Assembly: GCF_029633865.1 (NCBI RefSeq)
Contig: NC_079214.1
Coordinates: 17,152,753 to 17,216,752, forward strand
Direction: 5' to 3'
DNA from: Lampris incognitus
Taxonomy: Eukaryota; Chordata; Actinopteri; Lampriformes; Lampridae
Length of the DNA: 64,000 bases
Translations under genes and position numbers: made by a program
Part shown: positions 1 through 15,100 of the stretch, one piece after another
How positions within the stretch are numbered: the stretch's first letter is position 1
Layout: the number at the start of each line of letters is the position of its first letter
The notes under the pieces: model-generated
Seen by the model: the letters and a program-made list of their open reading frames with translations, nothing else
What the model was told of the DNA's origin: nothing
Database searches by the model: none

Positions 1-957
1 GGATGGTATTAGCAAGGTGATGAGAGGTGCCTGGTTTCCTCCAGACGTGACGTTTGGCATTCAGGCCAAAGAGTTCAATCTTAGTTTCATCAGACCAGAG
101 AATCTTGTTTCTCATGGTCTGAGAGTCCTTTAGGTGCTTTCTGGCAAACTCCAAGCGGGCTGTCATGTGCCTTTTACTGAGCAGAGGCTTCTGTCTTGCC
201 ACTCTACCATAAAGGCCTGATTGGTGGAGTGCTGCAGAGATGGTTGTCCTTCTGGAAGGTTCTCCCATCTCCACAGAGGAACGCTGGAGCTTTGTCAGAG
301 TGACCATCAGGTTCTTGGTCAGGGATCTTGGTCACCTCCCTGACCAAGGCCCTTCTCCCGCGATTGCTCAGTTTGGCTGGGCAGCCAGCTCTAGGAAGAG
401 TCCTGGTGGATCCAAACTTCTTCCATTTACGAATGATGGAGACCACTGTGCTCTTCGGGACCTTCAAAGCTGTAGAATTGTTTTTTTACCCTTCCCCAGA
501 TCTGTGCCTTGATACAATCCTGTCTCAGAGGTCCACAGACAATTCCTTTGACTTCATGGCTTGGTTTCTGCTCTGACATGCACTGTCAACAGTGGGACCT
601 TATATAGACAGGTGTGTGCCTTTCCAAATCATGTCCAATCAATTGAATTTACTACAGGTGGACTCCAATCAAGACGTAGAAACATCTCAAGGATGATCGG
701 TGGAAACAGGATGAACCTGAGCTCAATTTTGTGTGTCATAGCAAAGGGTGTGAATACTTATGTACATGCAATATTTCAGTTTTTTATTTTTAATAAATTA
801 GCAAAAATTTCTACAAAACCTTTTTCACTTTGTCATTATGGGGTATTGTGTTTAGATTGATGAGAAAAAAAAGGAATTTAATCCATTTTGGGATAACGCT
901 GTAACATAACAAAATGTGGGGAAAGTGAAGGGGTGTGAATACTTTCCAGATGCGCTG
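1..957 (-). mobile_element. Tc1-like DNA transposon, 5' part, cut by window edge
   Basis: The minus-strand frame at 204-467 reads like the N-terminal paired/HTH part of a Tc1 transposase (KSTVVSIIRKWKKFG, then RTLPRAGCPAKLSNRGRRAL), followed by a frame break. Remains of the DDE part continue toward base 1. The outer end at 880-957 reads, on the minus strand, as a terminal repeat beginning CAGCGCATCTGGAAAGTATT next to a TA target site (958-959), as expected for Tc1/mariner. The frame is broken, so the copy is dead. The other end lies outside the window. Confidence 0.85.
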
Positions 958-959
958 TA

Positions 960-3237
960 CATCTTCAGTGAACTGCATGGAGTCTCTGAATTGCACATAG
1001 GTGTGAATGGTGTGTAAGTGATTGTGTGTGGGCCCTGTGATGGACTGGTAATCCGCCCAGAGTGTTTCTCTGCCAGCGTCTGCTGGGATATGCTCCAATG
1101 GGTAGACTGAAATACGTTATACCTGCTAAAGCTGCTTTAATTTGATAGGTATCGATAGGGAAACTCGACAGTGTTTTTCACTTCGTGACAACTCGTGTGT
1201 TTTGAGACACAGACAGGACACTGGCCATCTCTATCTGTCTATCCATCTGTTTTCCAAAACCACTGTTCAGGGTCAGTGTCATGGTGTCGATATTTGATTG
1301 TCAATCTCACAGACCCTTTTACCCTCACTCATGAATAACATCTAAACAAGATAACCTAAACTCCTTCACGTGGGCCAGGAGAATTTCAGCTTTATTGCAG
1401 CAAGGTCCAACTCAATCTGAGAGCTTGGATGATGGGAGTGTTGTCCACATGGTAGGGTCACCAACTCAAACCGGTCTTAGGCAAGGGGCCAGACAAACAG
1501 TGATTCAATATGACGACTTGTGATGACTCAACATGAATAGAGAGAAACTTCAGTGGAATATAAATACCAGCTCCCAGTCCTGGAGCTATGTCTGGGAGTG
1601 GCAGGCATAGCCTAAATAAGCAACACGGCACTGTTTGGTGGGCTCATCACCCGCAAGGTGTGTGGGAAGGGGTCACTTGCAATGCCCATAGGGCCAGAGG
1701 CAGGGGTGGCATAGGACCAGGTTTGGTGGCACTTGGCAGCAAAATCTGGAACTGACTACATCTGTAATATTAGGAATTAGATTGTGCAGAGTTACTATCT
1801 GTGAACATGAATGAACAAATTTCTCCCAAATTTCGAAGTACTCTGTCAAAAATCCAATGAGCAGCTCTATGCAAATTCTTTTTATGGATTGCTTTTCCCC
1901 TTTAGCAGTCCTAATAATTTCTATACGTCAAAGCTATAAATCAGCTATCTGTCATCATACAGGGGGTTAATTGCAAATCTTTAGTTGAGCAATACAAAAC
2001 CACGCAGGAAAGGTTGATTTTGTGATTATAAAAACAGGTATTACAGGTTACATGCTGAAATTGCTTTATTTGCATAAATACTAGGTCCTAAATCAACTTC
2101 AGTAACAGTGCACATCAAACGATGGAAGATGTCCAACTGATGATTTAGCTCACGTGTGTGTGTGAGACAGGGAGAAAGGAAGTATCAACAGTTTGTGCAA
2201 AAGAAAGTGTGTGAAAAAGGAGTTACTATACGATCACTTGAATCAGCGGATATATATTTGGGGGACTAATCCCACTCTTGAATATTTTTTGATTGGGAAA
2301 CTAAAATAAATGGCTTCTTCTCAGTGAAATAGTAAGTTCTGAATGCTAGACTAAACAGTAATACCGTGAAGAGAGAGACAAAGAGACAGAGGACGGAGTG
2401 ACTACCTATGCTTGGGCAGGCAACAGTATACGAATGACGATGAATCTAAATTTCGCAAAGAAGAAATTGTTTACACAGCATGTCCTGGTTGGTACATTCG
2501 ACTAAGCTGCTTACCCCTTGTGAATAACACAGTATGTTGGAAACCAACTCGTCATCAGCCACCTTACTTTACCAAGGGACACTTACACAAATGACTATCA
2601 TGCAAATAAACCTGACACTTTAGAGGCATGAGACAATGTCTAACTACCAGATCTGTGACAGTTGCTGTTGTTGGGACTTTATTCCCATTACTGTGGGAAC
2701 GCTTCTTTCACCATTACAGCATAATGAGGTCTGGACAGTTTGGAGGAAAACAAAGCTACATCCTGTTGCAGAGCCTCATGGTTAGTTTGGGCATGGTTTT
2801 ACATGTTGGCCAACACCTCTACCGGCTGCTGTTGTAATAATCTTGCACGAACACCGCTCGATTAATAAATCCCTACGCCATTCTATGTCACCCTAAGCAA
2901 TATTTCAACATGAATTCTCTCCGAAAAGCGAGACATTAGGAAGCCGATTTCTAAAGTCCGGGTTTGTAATGTAAAGGCCGACCCAAGTTATTGTGAAAAT
3001 GCACCAACACCTTTGCAATAGCAACAAGTTTGAGTGCACGAAAACAGATTTCTGCCATGGCAGCAACCGTAGTGTTGACGCAGGAAAGCTGGACATTGCT
3101 GACATAGCCCACCTGAAGAAGAAAGACAGGATGCTAAAGAAAGACTTGACATGAAGATCTTTGTAGAGATAGTTAGTATCTTTATTCCAGATCAATGAGT
3201 TAAAAGAAAATGGTCACAGTATGATGGGTTAAAACAC
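960..3237. other. Gene-free stretch
   Basis: I see no exon, RNA gene or recognisable transposon here. Short open frames at 2412-2594, 2628-2837 and 2905-3195 lack family resemblance and splice context and are treated as chance. Confidence 0.5.
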
Positions 3238-3240
3238 TTA

Positions 3241-4764
3241 AAGCCGGTTTCACAGACAAGGCTTAAGCCTAGTCCCAGACTAAAATGCCTGTTTGAGCTG
3301 TCGTAACTCAAAGCGACTTGAACAGACTTCTCTAAACTAGTCGTGGAGTTAGCCTGTTCTGGATTAAACTAAAACGATTGCAAGAGGGAGGATTAGAGCT
3401 ACTCCGGGTCTAAATTGAAGCTCACATTAATCCTTCAAAGAGGCAGGTTTAACTTCTGCTCAGTGTTGGTCTTCACTTAAGATATTCCAGACAGTCCATG
3501 CCGTTTTTGAGGGAGGGTGGACTATTTGGAATATCTAAATGAGGACCAACATGCACTACAGAGGCCAGCCCGAGTACTTGGGAACAGGAGTAATCCATTA
3601 AATTACTTTAATGAAATAACTTTTCGAGACTGCTTTTGTATGCATTGGAGATAACTTTGCTGGCGCCTAGACTCTCTTCTCTGTCTCAATAAGGAAGACC
3701 TTTACCCAAATGTCTCCCAAGTTCTGATCACTTTTGAGGTTTTTTGGCATCTAGAATCTTCCATCGTGAAACTGGTGAGTTGCCTGTAGTTCACAAAGTC
3801 TGCAGAGCCATTTGTGAACTGAGGAGTCTCTACATGCTGCTGGCCAAGCCAACTATAAAGTGCAATTGTATGAATGTGGGCACTTAACAGGAGTGATTGG
3901 CTGTATATATGGATGTCATGTACCCGTCAAGTGTCCATCCACTCCTGATGCTGAGGAGTACAGGAGCCTTAAGAGCTAGTTTTATTCCAGACAGCACTTC
4001 ACTCAACTCATGAGTCTTGTCTATTTTTGGTGGTCCACCACCAGTATTGAATCACTTTCTACTGATCTCTGCATTCTCACTTTTTAAAGACAGTTTAAAC
4101 TTCTTCCACAGTCTACAAAAGGCAGACGTCATTCAATATAAGAGATGTCACAAAAATATGGACATGAGAAATGTGAAATACTGATACTAATGAATATATC
4201 TCACCTGAAGTTGTTATACTCTTCTTGTGGCTACATTTTAAATTGCATTTAATTCACTGCAAACTGCAGCCCAACCACTCTTTTTCTTTTGCTCAGCAGC
4301 AGTTGTATGGTTTCTACTTTCTACGTACACTTGGATGGTTTGACACAATTTGTCTTATTAGTGTTTTTTCATACTAGTGTTTTGAACAAATTCGTTGTGC
4401 CTCTGCCATTGTTTTGTCTCAAGAATATGGCAGATCCAATGCGAGGGTTTAAGGACAGGATATTGTGCTGCTGTAAAGCCACCTGGGGCAAATTTGTAAT
4501 ATTGGGCAATACAAATAAAATTGACTTGACTGGACACCAGCAATGACGTTTCTATTCCATTCTGGGTTTTTATGTGCACCAATACACAAACCGCTTGTAC
4601 TTGTACTTAAGCCAACAGGCTTAACCCAGGTGTTCTCATTCAGGCTTACTTACCTCACTCTATAGTCCCTGGCTAAGCCAAATTTAAACCACAATCATGA
4701 AACCTACTTAAATGTCTTAGTACACATCTGGCTTAATCTAAGCCCTGTCTGTGAAACCAGCCCC
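3241..4764. mobile_element. Non-autonomous DNA transposon, PIF/Harbinger-like
   Basis: The left end (CGGTTTCACAGACAAGGCTT) and the reverse complement of the right end (TGGTTTCACAGACAGGGCTT) are near-identical inverted repeats. They are flanked by TTA on both sides (3238-3240 and 4765-4767). A 3-base TWA target duplication is typical of PIF/Harbinger elements. No transposase frame is visible in the 1.5 kb interior, so it would depend on a partner. A LINE-type tail is nested inside at about 4430-4545. Family assignment rests on the TSD and TIR alone. Confidence 0.6.
4430..4545 (+). repeat. LINE-type 3' tail repeat
   Basis: The block ends in a spaced run GGGCAATACAAATAAAATTG plus TTGACTTGAC. 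It matches a longer block at 41590-41730 that ends CAAATAAAATTGATTTGATT. Such ATTGA-rich tails mark the 3' ends of L2/CR1-type LINEs or their SINE partners. No coding remains are attached. Confidence 0.5.
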
Positions 4765-4767
4765 TTA

Positions 4768-6134
4768 GTGAGACAATTTTCCACCGTCAAATTATCCATT
4801 TAATTTAGGCAGAAGGTTGTGAAAACTTCTTCTGTTCCACCACGTCCAACTCACTAAACTCAGCCTACACCCTGGGACCACAAACTAGTACTCTGTTTAC
4901 GTGGGAACCTAAAAGACACAGGCAAATAATACATTCCACTAAAAACAAGAATGTGCAGCTGACTCCACATCACATAATATATGGACAGATGTTATTCATA
5001 ATATTGGCTTATTAATGTTAGCTATAAAAATAGAACATAAGGAAATTCTCACTCTACTGAGACTGAAATAAATAAAGTTATGGTGGAAGAAAGATGGAAT
5101 CATGCATGAATTCATGTCTGAAGAGCTTCTTACTGTTTACATGGAGCATTCAAGTGGCACAAAAGGGCATGGCATCTATTTATGCTCCACAAGCTCAATT
5201 ATTGCTATAAAGAAACTGGTGATTTCATGCCAAATGACCTCCAGAACACTCATGTTCAACATCTTCTAAACCATAGTGATGTTAGAAATTGCACTGTTAA
5301 AGATTCACAGCTAAAACTTTTAAGTAGCGTAGATGCCGCAACATGTTGCATCCACAGTATACAACCTGGTCCCAACTCCACAGACCGTTTCCATGCTTTC
5401 TCTGGTTACCACCAGTAGGCAAAGGCAATGAGCAAACACAGGTAAGGCTTAAGAATTATGGCGAAAGGTTGGATGCACACTGGGCTTTCAATTAAAGCCC
5501 AATTTTAAATTAAAGCCCAACCAAGATGAGAATTCAGCACTGTCATTTTCCCCCCAGCTGTTTTCCTGTTGTGTATCACTCTTTGGGCTGCAGAAGGAGA
5601 TAAATGTGTGTCACACTTTTCGAACAGTGACAGAATACTTTACAGACAATTTACCGGGAAAAAAACCCCTCAGTAAGATAAATATTAAAAACATCAGGCA
5701 TAAATCAAAACAGGGTCACAGAAGACACTACCAGTTTACTAACTCAAGTATATATATCAACCTGGGATTTAAACACTTGGTCTTATTTGGTTACAAGAGC
5801 AACCCAAGTCTGTTTGAATGTACAGATACTTTTAAAGTCTGTGGTAATCTAGTGAAGAATGAATTTTGGGAGGAGTCCCCTTTCTACATTGTTTGAATTA
5901 AAAGCTTTTTAAGTACTGCCGTGTGTTTAAACATTGTGTTGAAGCAGCATTTCCACTGTACAGACAGGAAGGCATCAACCAGTCAAATTAACAACAGAAT
6001 CAAACAGTCAGTCCACCATCCAGTTGGATCAGACACTGAAAGTAACCATGTTGATTCAGATTGACTGGCTGGTGGACTAAATAATAACTAGTCAACCAAT
6101 CAGCCGCTATTCAGTCAATCAGCAGTGGCTTCCC
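4768..6134. other. Gene-free stretch downstream of kifbp, probably including its 3' UTR
   Basis: No protein family is recognised. The part next to 6135 must hold the kifbp 3' UTR because the stop codon is at 6135-6137. I did not find a convincing AATAAA on the minus strand near it, so the transcript end is undefined. Confidence 0.4.
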
Positions 6135-9100
6135 TTAATTGTTTGCTGCCATCTTGGCTTTGAGGCGGTTGATTTTGATTGGCAGCAAGCCGACCATTTC
6201 TTGGCTGAGCTCCAGCTCTGTCTCCACGGCAGCTGCTGCCTCAGGGTGGGCCTCGCAGTACTGGACCACATACCTAGATAGCAGGTAGAGAATGAGAGGC
6301 CTGGACAAAAAGTGGGTACCAACTTACAATGCATCACATATCACATCAACTCTTTTCATCAAGTTTAAAAAAAAATACTTCATGTCACATTTCCTTTATG
6401 TTTTTCCCCTTCTGCTGGGAGGTCAGAGTCTAAGGGTAAGCTACGGGAATGTGTCCTAACAGCTGGTTGAAGATTCAGCATTTTGCTCAAGGACACTTAA
6501 GCAGCGAAAATCCTGGGATGGGGGTTTGACCCTTTGTATTACAGTAAAAGGACAGTCGGAACTGCTCAAAAAGTTACAAGGAGGTTGTCTGAATATTAGC
6601 AAAATGAAATAAACATGTCATCATACTTGTAGTTGTCCAGAGATTTGTTGAGGTTGTCCAGCTGAGCAGTGGGCGCAGTACAGATCAGTCTGCTGTAGAG
6701 TCGGGCGACTCTGAACTGGGCCACCAGAGCTGGCCTCAGTACTTCCTCCTCCAATCGCTCTGGAAACTTTCCCTCTGGTGAACAAAGAGAGTCCAGAAAC
6801 ATTTGGAAGTACCTGGAGGAGAGAAGAAGGGAAATTAAAAAAAAAAATTCCTTGATTGTGTTCAGGGGATCTTTGGAGAGATAAATTAAAGGTGAAAATA
6901 CTATTTTATATCATCTGCATTTGCACACCTAAGTGCAGATACACACACAAGCACAGAACTTACTTGGCAGAAGAAGAGCAAAGGTGGTTGAATTTCTTAA
7001 TTGTGTGGCTATCTAGTGCCTGTGTGTCAGCCTGTCTGTTGGCCAAGGTCAGTTTCAGATCCATCATCTCATTGTAAGTCTCAGCCAACTCAAACATCAG
7101 CTGCCTGCGGATCAACAGGTAGTACTGGGCATTCAGGTCTACAGAGTAGATAGACAGATCAAGGGGAGAGAGACAAAATGAGAGTGACAGATTCTATGCC
7201 ATGAACTCCTAGCAACTAGCTGAAACTATTGAGATGAGAATAGTTAAATTTGCTGTCGAGAGCTCAAAAATTAGAAATTAAGTTGAGACTCTTCTGTGCT
7301 CCCTTGAAGAATGTAAATGAAGACAATGGATGAATGAAATTTAATCGCTTTTGTTCTATTCAATTTCATTCTGTACCACTTACAAACAACATTTTTAGTA
7401 GTTGTGGCAGAAAAACATGGCGAACCAATGACAAAATATACAGGACATTACAGGGTTCACATACTTTCTATTGCTTGTGTAGATGTAATAAAGGAAACCA
7501 TGGGTTGCATTGCACTTGTGTTTTTGATTAACTGCATGGCTGTCTCCAACAGTTAAACCCAGCCTCTAATATCACCCATGTCAGTTTTATGGGGGTTTTG
7601 TTAAAACTGAGACACAGTTGAAAAATTACACCAGGCTGAGAGTTGACCCTATACCATTGCAGATTGGCTCCAACATGTCGACTCGCCGTTTGTGCATCTT
7701 GCAACGCCGCTCCAGGTCCTCTTCAAAGAAGGCCAGGGCCCTGAACAGAGCACTATGGTCCTGTAGGATCTCAATGTGATCTGTCACATAGCCGTCCATC
7801 TCAAAGTACTCTTTGGCCTGCATAGATGAATCGATGGGTGGGTAGACAGAAAGACAAGCACATTAGATAGACAGATAAATAAGGCAGAGAGGAGAGAAAT
7901 GCAATCCCCTACTGTAAGGGTAAAAAATGCTTACAATATGAGGGCTTCAACAGCATAACAGTTGTGGGATAAGTGCAATAACCACTGATATTTCTTCACT
8001 TCCTGATGAAAGCTGTGATGTCAAAACGGCTTTTTTTTCTTCTTCAAATAAGTAATTTGAACACAGAAATTTTAAACATTCTTTCTCAAAGCTGATGGGA
8101 ACTTTTTTTGCTGGTGAAATCTAACAGAAATTAGAAAATTAAAAAGGTGGTTTGACATAAATTATCATTAAATTTGAACAAAAAAAATATGTTGTTTGGA
8201 AATTGTAAAATAAAAAAATTACAATAGACAATGTCAAAATACAAAGAGTATATGACAAGAAATTTCTAGGTGTGATAATAGACCACAAAATCCACTGGAA
8301 ACCTCAAAATATGTACGAGCAAAGCTGGCAAGGAGCATTGCAGTCCTGGGAAAAACAAGGCACATTCTGGGTCATAAAGCATTGTACACACTATATTCAC
8401 TTGCACTACCATATCTGAATTGCTGTGTGGAGGTATGGGGCAACACCTACAAAAGCACCCTACATCCATTATGCATACTGCAAAATAGGGCCATTAGGAT
8501 TATTAACAATGTAGGATCTCACGAACACACGGTTTTTGAAGTCACATGCCTTGAAGTTCATGTAATTCGTACAATTTAACACAACACAAATAATGTATAA
8601 AGCAAGAAATAATTTACTATCAGGTAATGTACAAAAAATGGTTTTCGACAGAGAGGGGGGGGGTCATAATTTCAGAGGAAAGTTTAATTTAAAGAAACTG
8701 TACAACTATGAAGAATATGCGTATTTTGTTGTGGGGTGAATTTCTGGAATGAGCTGGATGTGGGACTCAAGCAAAGTACACTTATTCAGTTCAAGAAGAC
8801 ATACAAAAAATATTTTTAAGAGGTATAGGGATGAGGAAGGGTTGTGATAACTGTTTTAAGTTTTATATTAGTGACATCGGGTGATATTTGAGTTGTACAT
8901 AGAATTGGGATAATTGATCATAAATTGTATGCAAGATAAAGATTATAAGTTAATTGATGAGTAGTGGAGATGGGGTAGGAATAAAAAAGTGTATACCTCC
9001 TCCTACTCCTTTTCGATTATGTAATATTTAATTTGTGTTTTTGAGAATTTGTTTGAGTTTTTTGTATAGGTTTATTTCATTTATAACTGTTGTTTTGTTT

Positions 9101-12100
9101 TACTGCTGTTTTTTTTTACATGTTGAAATTAAAAATATACATCTCATAAAAATATACATCTCCAGAGTCTCAGTCTTTCCCTGAATGTATGTATTGCATA
9201 CCTGTGTGATGTAAGTTTGTCCCACCAGAAATACAGCTCTGGCCTCAGTGAAGTCCAATGGGAGCAAGCAGCGCACCTAGAAAACACAAAATACTATAAA
9301 AAAAAAAAAACCAGTAGACAAAGCCCTGGTATTTTTGTATTTTGTACAGTATGGCACCCATTGTGGAACACTTAACAAATTATGAAGTTTACAATAAATA
9401 CATCCTGGTTTCTGTGAGTGAGATCTTCTCAGATCAACACTGATATGTTGACCTTGGGCTGACTGACCCGAAACTAAACTGTGTTTCTAACATGAATCTG
9501 ACTGGATAAATTAAATGCAAGCCCAAGGACATCATGTCACATGTTGATCTGACACCATCGCTTGCAGAAATCAGGATAAGCAGGGTTATGCAGCACAGGA
9601 CTTACCTCTGACTGGAATATCAACTTTGTTCACCAAGACTGACTGACTGGCCTTTATAAACGGGGGCTAACCAACTTAAACTAAGTATTAAATTTAGGTT
9701 TGTGAGGCTGAAAGACATTTATTTGCATTAGAGTAGAACAAGGTTTACATTTTTTTTTTTGGATTTCCCCCCCTTTTTCTCCCCAGTTGTACCCAGCCAA
9801 TTACCCCACTCCTCCGAGCTGTCCCAGTCACTGCTCCACCCCTTCTGCTGATCCGGGGAGGGCTGCACACTACCACATGCCTCCCCCAATACATGTGGAG
9901 TCACAAGTCGCTTCTTTTCACCTGACACTGAGAAGTTTCGCCAGGGGGACGTAGCGAGTGGGAGGATCATGCTATTACCCCCTCCCCCCCGAACAGGCGC
10001 CCCAACCGACCAGAGGAGGCACTAGTGCAGCAACCAGGACACATACCCGCATCTGGCTTCCCACCTGCAGGTACAGCCAATTGTGTCTGTAGGGACACCC
10101 GACCAAGCCGGAGGTAACATGGGGATTCAAACCGGCGATCCCCGTGTTGGTAGGCAACGGAATAGATCACTACGCTTCCCGGACACACCCCAAATCTTGT
10201 TTTTTTCAAGGGCAAAAAAAAAAAAAAAGAAAAAAAAAGATTTGTTTCCAGACATACATAGATTTCAATCACAAACGCTAAAAATGCAACTGAGCTGTTT
10301 TCAGGGGAGCCTTACATTAACACTGTTAACTTATTTTCCCAATACTGTAGCGCTAAAAAAAAAAAAGGATTAGCAGTCGTACTAATGATGACAGTAATAG
10401 CAATAATATTAACAGTAATGACAGTGCTGGTATCATGTGAACCAGCATAATGACCACCTTCTCTTCTAGACTGGCAATCGAATCAAATGTGTCTTCAGAG
10501 CCAAAGAGCAGCGCACTCTTCCTGCCCTTCTCCTCCTCCTCCTCCTCCACTCTCCTCGCTCTCTTTAACTCCTCCTGATGCTCCACATCCAGCTCCCCAA
10601 TGTTGTCCTGGGGAAAAACACCCATGTGTAGACAGAGAAACCACGCACACATGCACGCACAGAAATATCAGCACACACACACACAAATATCAGCTAGTTA
10701 TACAGTTCCCATTATAGTACGCATTGACAACACAAAAGGTACTGGTCAAAGTAAGTATCACACATAAAACACAGGGCTTAACGTTATCCCTAGTAATAAA
10801 TTAAATGCTCATAGATGGTAATGTAGATTGTACAGTAGAACTTCATTGCATTTTTGTTAAATTAACAAGTTGCTTTGATGTAGAGAAAACCCCCGACTGG
10901 TGTTTTCTTTGACTTGTATTTTCTTGCTGGTAGATGAAAATATTTTTCATATGGACACACAGACACATTTGGTACCTCCAAAAGTTTCTTGGCATCCTGC
11001 AGCAGGTTGAGACAGTATTTGATCCAACATCTGGCTATTTCTGCCCTCTTCTGTCTCAACTGGTCCCTGCGCTCACACTCTGCCTCACCTGGGAGGAAGA
11101 GGGGAAGGGATAGAGAGAAAAAGAAAGAGAATTAGTGGGTAAAGGTCAAGAAAAAATAAAGCAGAGAAAGAAGAACAAAAGTGCAACAGAGACAGATTTC
11201 AGAAAGAGATGGGACCAAAAGGGGTGAATTGACAGTAACTATATCATGGCAGCCCAATTCAGGTCAGATAAACATAAGATGGATAAGAGACAAGAGATAG
11301 AGACAGATACTTACTCTCCTCTGCTGCAGCCTCAGAAGGGATCTCACCTGCCAGGCCGGCTATGACAGTGGCTGCTGAGAGGCAATGTCTGCCCTCCATG
11401 TATCGACCCTGGCAAACAAACCCAGACATAGCAGAATGACTGTCCCTGGTGTCACTACAATATCAGCTAACACAGTCCCTGCACGATTTTTTTTTTATTT
11501 TGTAAACTTTGTGTTGAACAATGAGATCTGATAATCTGCTGTTGAGCGGGCAATGTTCATTATTTTTTATGATGTTGCTTAGATCAAAACTGTAATGATA
11601 TATACATAGGCTTGTTAAATGTTTGCTAAGAGAGATCTTGGACTTTAACTGATCAGTTTGATCAATATCAGTTTGCTTATGAAGGGAACATTCAGTTGTG
11701 TGTGAGGAAAATCTGCACTTGCACTCTCTTGATGAAGAATTACGTTTAATAAATTGAACGCCTATTTAGTCTCCTGCTAATAATACAATAACAAAAATCT
11801 TGTCATGGTTTATGATGCAAATACAAAATCATTTTAGTCTAACCATTATTACTTCATACACACGGTTTCTAGGTAGATTCAGGTCACAGTGAAGTGAAAT
11901 ATGGTGTGGTTGCATATTTTCATTGAAATTCTTGGACTCAACATGAGCATTGTAATCCAAATCTCACCTTAGTAATATAGTATTGTGAAAGTGTAGCAGC
12001 ATTGAGGGCCCACTCTATTGGGTTGTACTGGTTTAGCTGTAATTGTCTTTGTAGGGTACTGTGGCAGTAGGTGGCAGCACGCTCAATTTCACCTGGGAGA

Positions 12101-15100
12101 CCAAAACCATATCATCACATAACTAATAATAATTTTTTTAAAAAATCACATAAATCCTCCAAGATTCAGCTTTCTTATACTAGTTTTGTCCAAAGCAAGT
12201 TTCAATTTCACCATGAAAGGAAAAAATTTGAGAAATATGTAAACACACTCAAAACAGTTATCCATTAGACACAATTAGATAAAAAAAAAAGATTCAACCT
12301 GATGGAAACTATAATGAAACTGTCAGACGCCTGTAAGAAAACAGACTGACGATACTCAAGTTGTTTTATCTTAGATACATTAAGTAGAAATCCACAATTC
12401 AGACAAGCTTACACAATATGTCTGACGTCAGACGCCTGTAAGAAAACAGACTGACGATACTCAAGTTGTTTCATCTTAGATACATTAAGTAGAAATCCCC
12501 AATTCAGACAAGCTTACACAATATGTTTGACATTCTTGTGTAAGAAGTGGGGTTGTGGTGAAGCGTCTAGTGTGTTGGTGTAGTGTTGTGTGCCTGTCAT
12601 GTCTCACTCTCAACCTTCACCGCTGGCTAGCAGAAATGTGAACAGGAGAGCCGAGCACACAAGTCTCTCCCTGCCAGTACATAGCCTCTCCAGCAAGCCC
12701 TATGTAGCGCCTCCTCATGGTGACACATGGTAACTGGGTACACCTTGGACCCTGGCTGAACTACAAGGGACTCGGAGGAGGTCTGGCCCCTAGACGTGTG
12801 GTACGCAGGCCCACCGGTGTGTGGATATTCCCTGATGCCCATGAACCAGCCCCCAGCAATGGGTTAAATAGTGCCCCTGCCTAGTGGATACCTCGGGAGA
12901 GGAATAGGCTATGGGAGTAAACCCCTACAGAAAATCAACATCTACAGTGCTGTTGTTTTTTTTTGTTTTGTTTTTCTTGCCCTTTTGTATCTGTTCAAGC
13001 GGGAGAGTACTGCTGGCGTCGTGTGTGGATGCCGCTTCTCCCTCTCGTAGCCCCCCTTCCCATCCACCCCTGTATGTCTGTGTTATGTTTATCTGTGGTC
13101 TTGTTTCACCCCATTTATTGTAAAGCGACTTAGAGTGCTAGAAAAGCGCTATACAAGTTTAATTTATCATTATTATTATTAATATTCCCCATCAAATTGG
13201 ATAATGTTGTCAAACTCATATTTGACGACATTTTGGAACTATCAAGGGCATAAAATGAAAATTTTGCTTATGGGTGTCTGTTGCATGACCATGTAGTGTG
13301 AATATGCAAAAATGCTATAAATATGCCCGTGTATTTGATACACAGAACCAAAACACACCAGACGAGACTTGATTCTGTTGCATATCTGGAGGACTTTCTA
13401 CCTTGTGATTTTGATGATGCACCAAAGCTGACTGTACACGCTTTGTTGGGTCTTAGGAACAATTTTGTCAAGAGGCACAGGCCTTGGGGATGTAATTCTA
13501 ACACTGTGTGATACCGTATGACCTGTATAAAAATAGAGGCACAACTGTGTAATAGAGAGTTTAATGTTTGTTTATCTTAGGTAGCCCTGAAGCCTAAATA
13601 CTTTTTATTTATAGATCACTTAGCTCTGACTGACTCCCATAAAAAAAGTCATCAGACTTTATTCTTACATCTTCTACTGCAAAATGGGAAGCGATAGCAT
13701 TACCCGAGGAACATATTTCAAATGTGGATTTCAATAAAAAAATAAAGGTTAGGAAAGAAAATCCTTCAAAAACACTTTGCAGTTCATGGGAAAGCGGTTC
13801 TATTAATGGATTAATAAAATAATATCAATTTTCTGCCTTGTAGCTACATAAATATTGACACTAGCTGTACTTAAATTTGTGGACTCCCAATGGACCATGT
13901 GGATTTTCTGTAGCCGAGTTATCGTAGCTGACAAATAACGTGCTTTGGTCAACAAATTCAACTCACCGAGGTTCTTGTAGACCTGAGCAAGGTAGTACAT
14001 AGTGTGGGTGTAGGCCAGCTCAAACCTAGAGAAGCACAGATGGGAAGAAACCAGAGGGAGAGAGACAGACAAGGAGAAAAACAGAAGAGCAAGAAGACAG
14101 AAAAACAAGGAAAAGTATAGAGGGCGAGAGGAGGGGGGGGTTAAAGGAAAGGAAGTAGACTGTGAGAGAGAGAATCTGCAGTGCATGACTGTCAACAGGT
14201 TGACAACAATGTGACAAAAGCGTAACAGGTAGAAAGCTTGCAAGGCAGGGTTACCTCCAGATTTCTGAATATTTTGATATTTGGCTGGTTTTTTGTTTTT
14301 TTTTTGGTTTTTTTTTTTCAGATTTGTTTCCTCCTTTTTCTTCCCAATTGTACTTGGCCAACTACCCCACTCTTCTGAGCTGTCATGGTCACTGCTCTAT
14401 CCCCCCATGCCGATCCAGGGAGGGCTGCACACTACCACATGCCTCCTCCGATACATGTGGAGTCACCAGCCGCTTCTTTTCCCCTGACAGTGAGGAGTTT
14501 CACCAGGGGGACATAGCACGTGGGAGGATCACACTATTCCCCCCCAGTTCCCCCTCCCCACTGAACAGGCCCCCCGACCGACCAGAGGAGGCACTGGTGC
14601 ATCAACCAGGACACATACCCACATCCGGCTTCCCACCCGCAGACACGGCCAATTGTGTCTGTAGGGATGCCCGACCAAGCCGGAGGTAACACGGGGATTC
14701 GAACCAGCGATCCCCGTGTTGGTAGGCAAAGGAATAGACTGCCACTCCACCTGGATGCCTAAATCATGCATTTTTTGTACTGCTTTTTCCTGCTGTGACG
14801 TCATCAGTGCTCAGGTTGAAAAAACTGGAGCTCTGAAATAATATCCAAGTTTCCACTTGTAATTCCAAGTTAGACAAACATTCAGTTTGCTTTGTCACAA
14901 GTCAGACAATGTTTTTTTACTAGTTGCAATTTGTCTTGAACACAGCATCATTCTTGATTATGCTAAATAGGAGTAACTTGCTATGTATTCTGGGTAAATT
15001 AAGACTCTCTCTGAACTAAAAAAACATGGCCAACAAAACAACCACTTAAAGCTGCTCAGTTCCATTCACTCCAGTAGAAAACTTGTGTCTTCTAGAAGAA

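Noticed and set aside
9967-10373. Open frames of about 100 codons on both strands
   Set aside because: They cover a family A SINE and homopolymer runs; no protein similarity.
13803-14243. 146-codon minus-strand frame as a separate gene
   Set aside because: Only the stretch FELAYTHTMYYLAQVYKNL within it is conserved, and that is kifbp exon 4; the rest is intron read-through.
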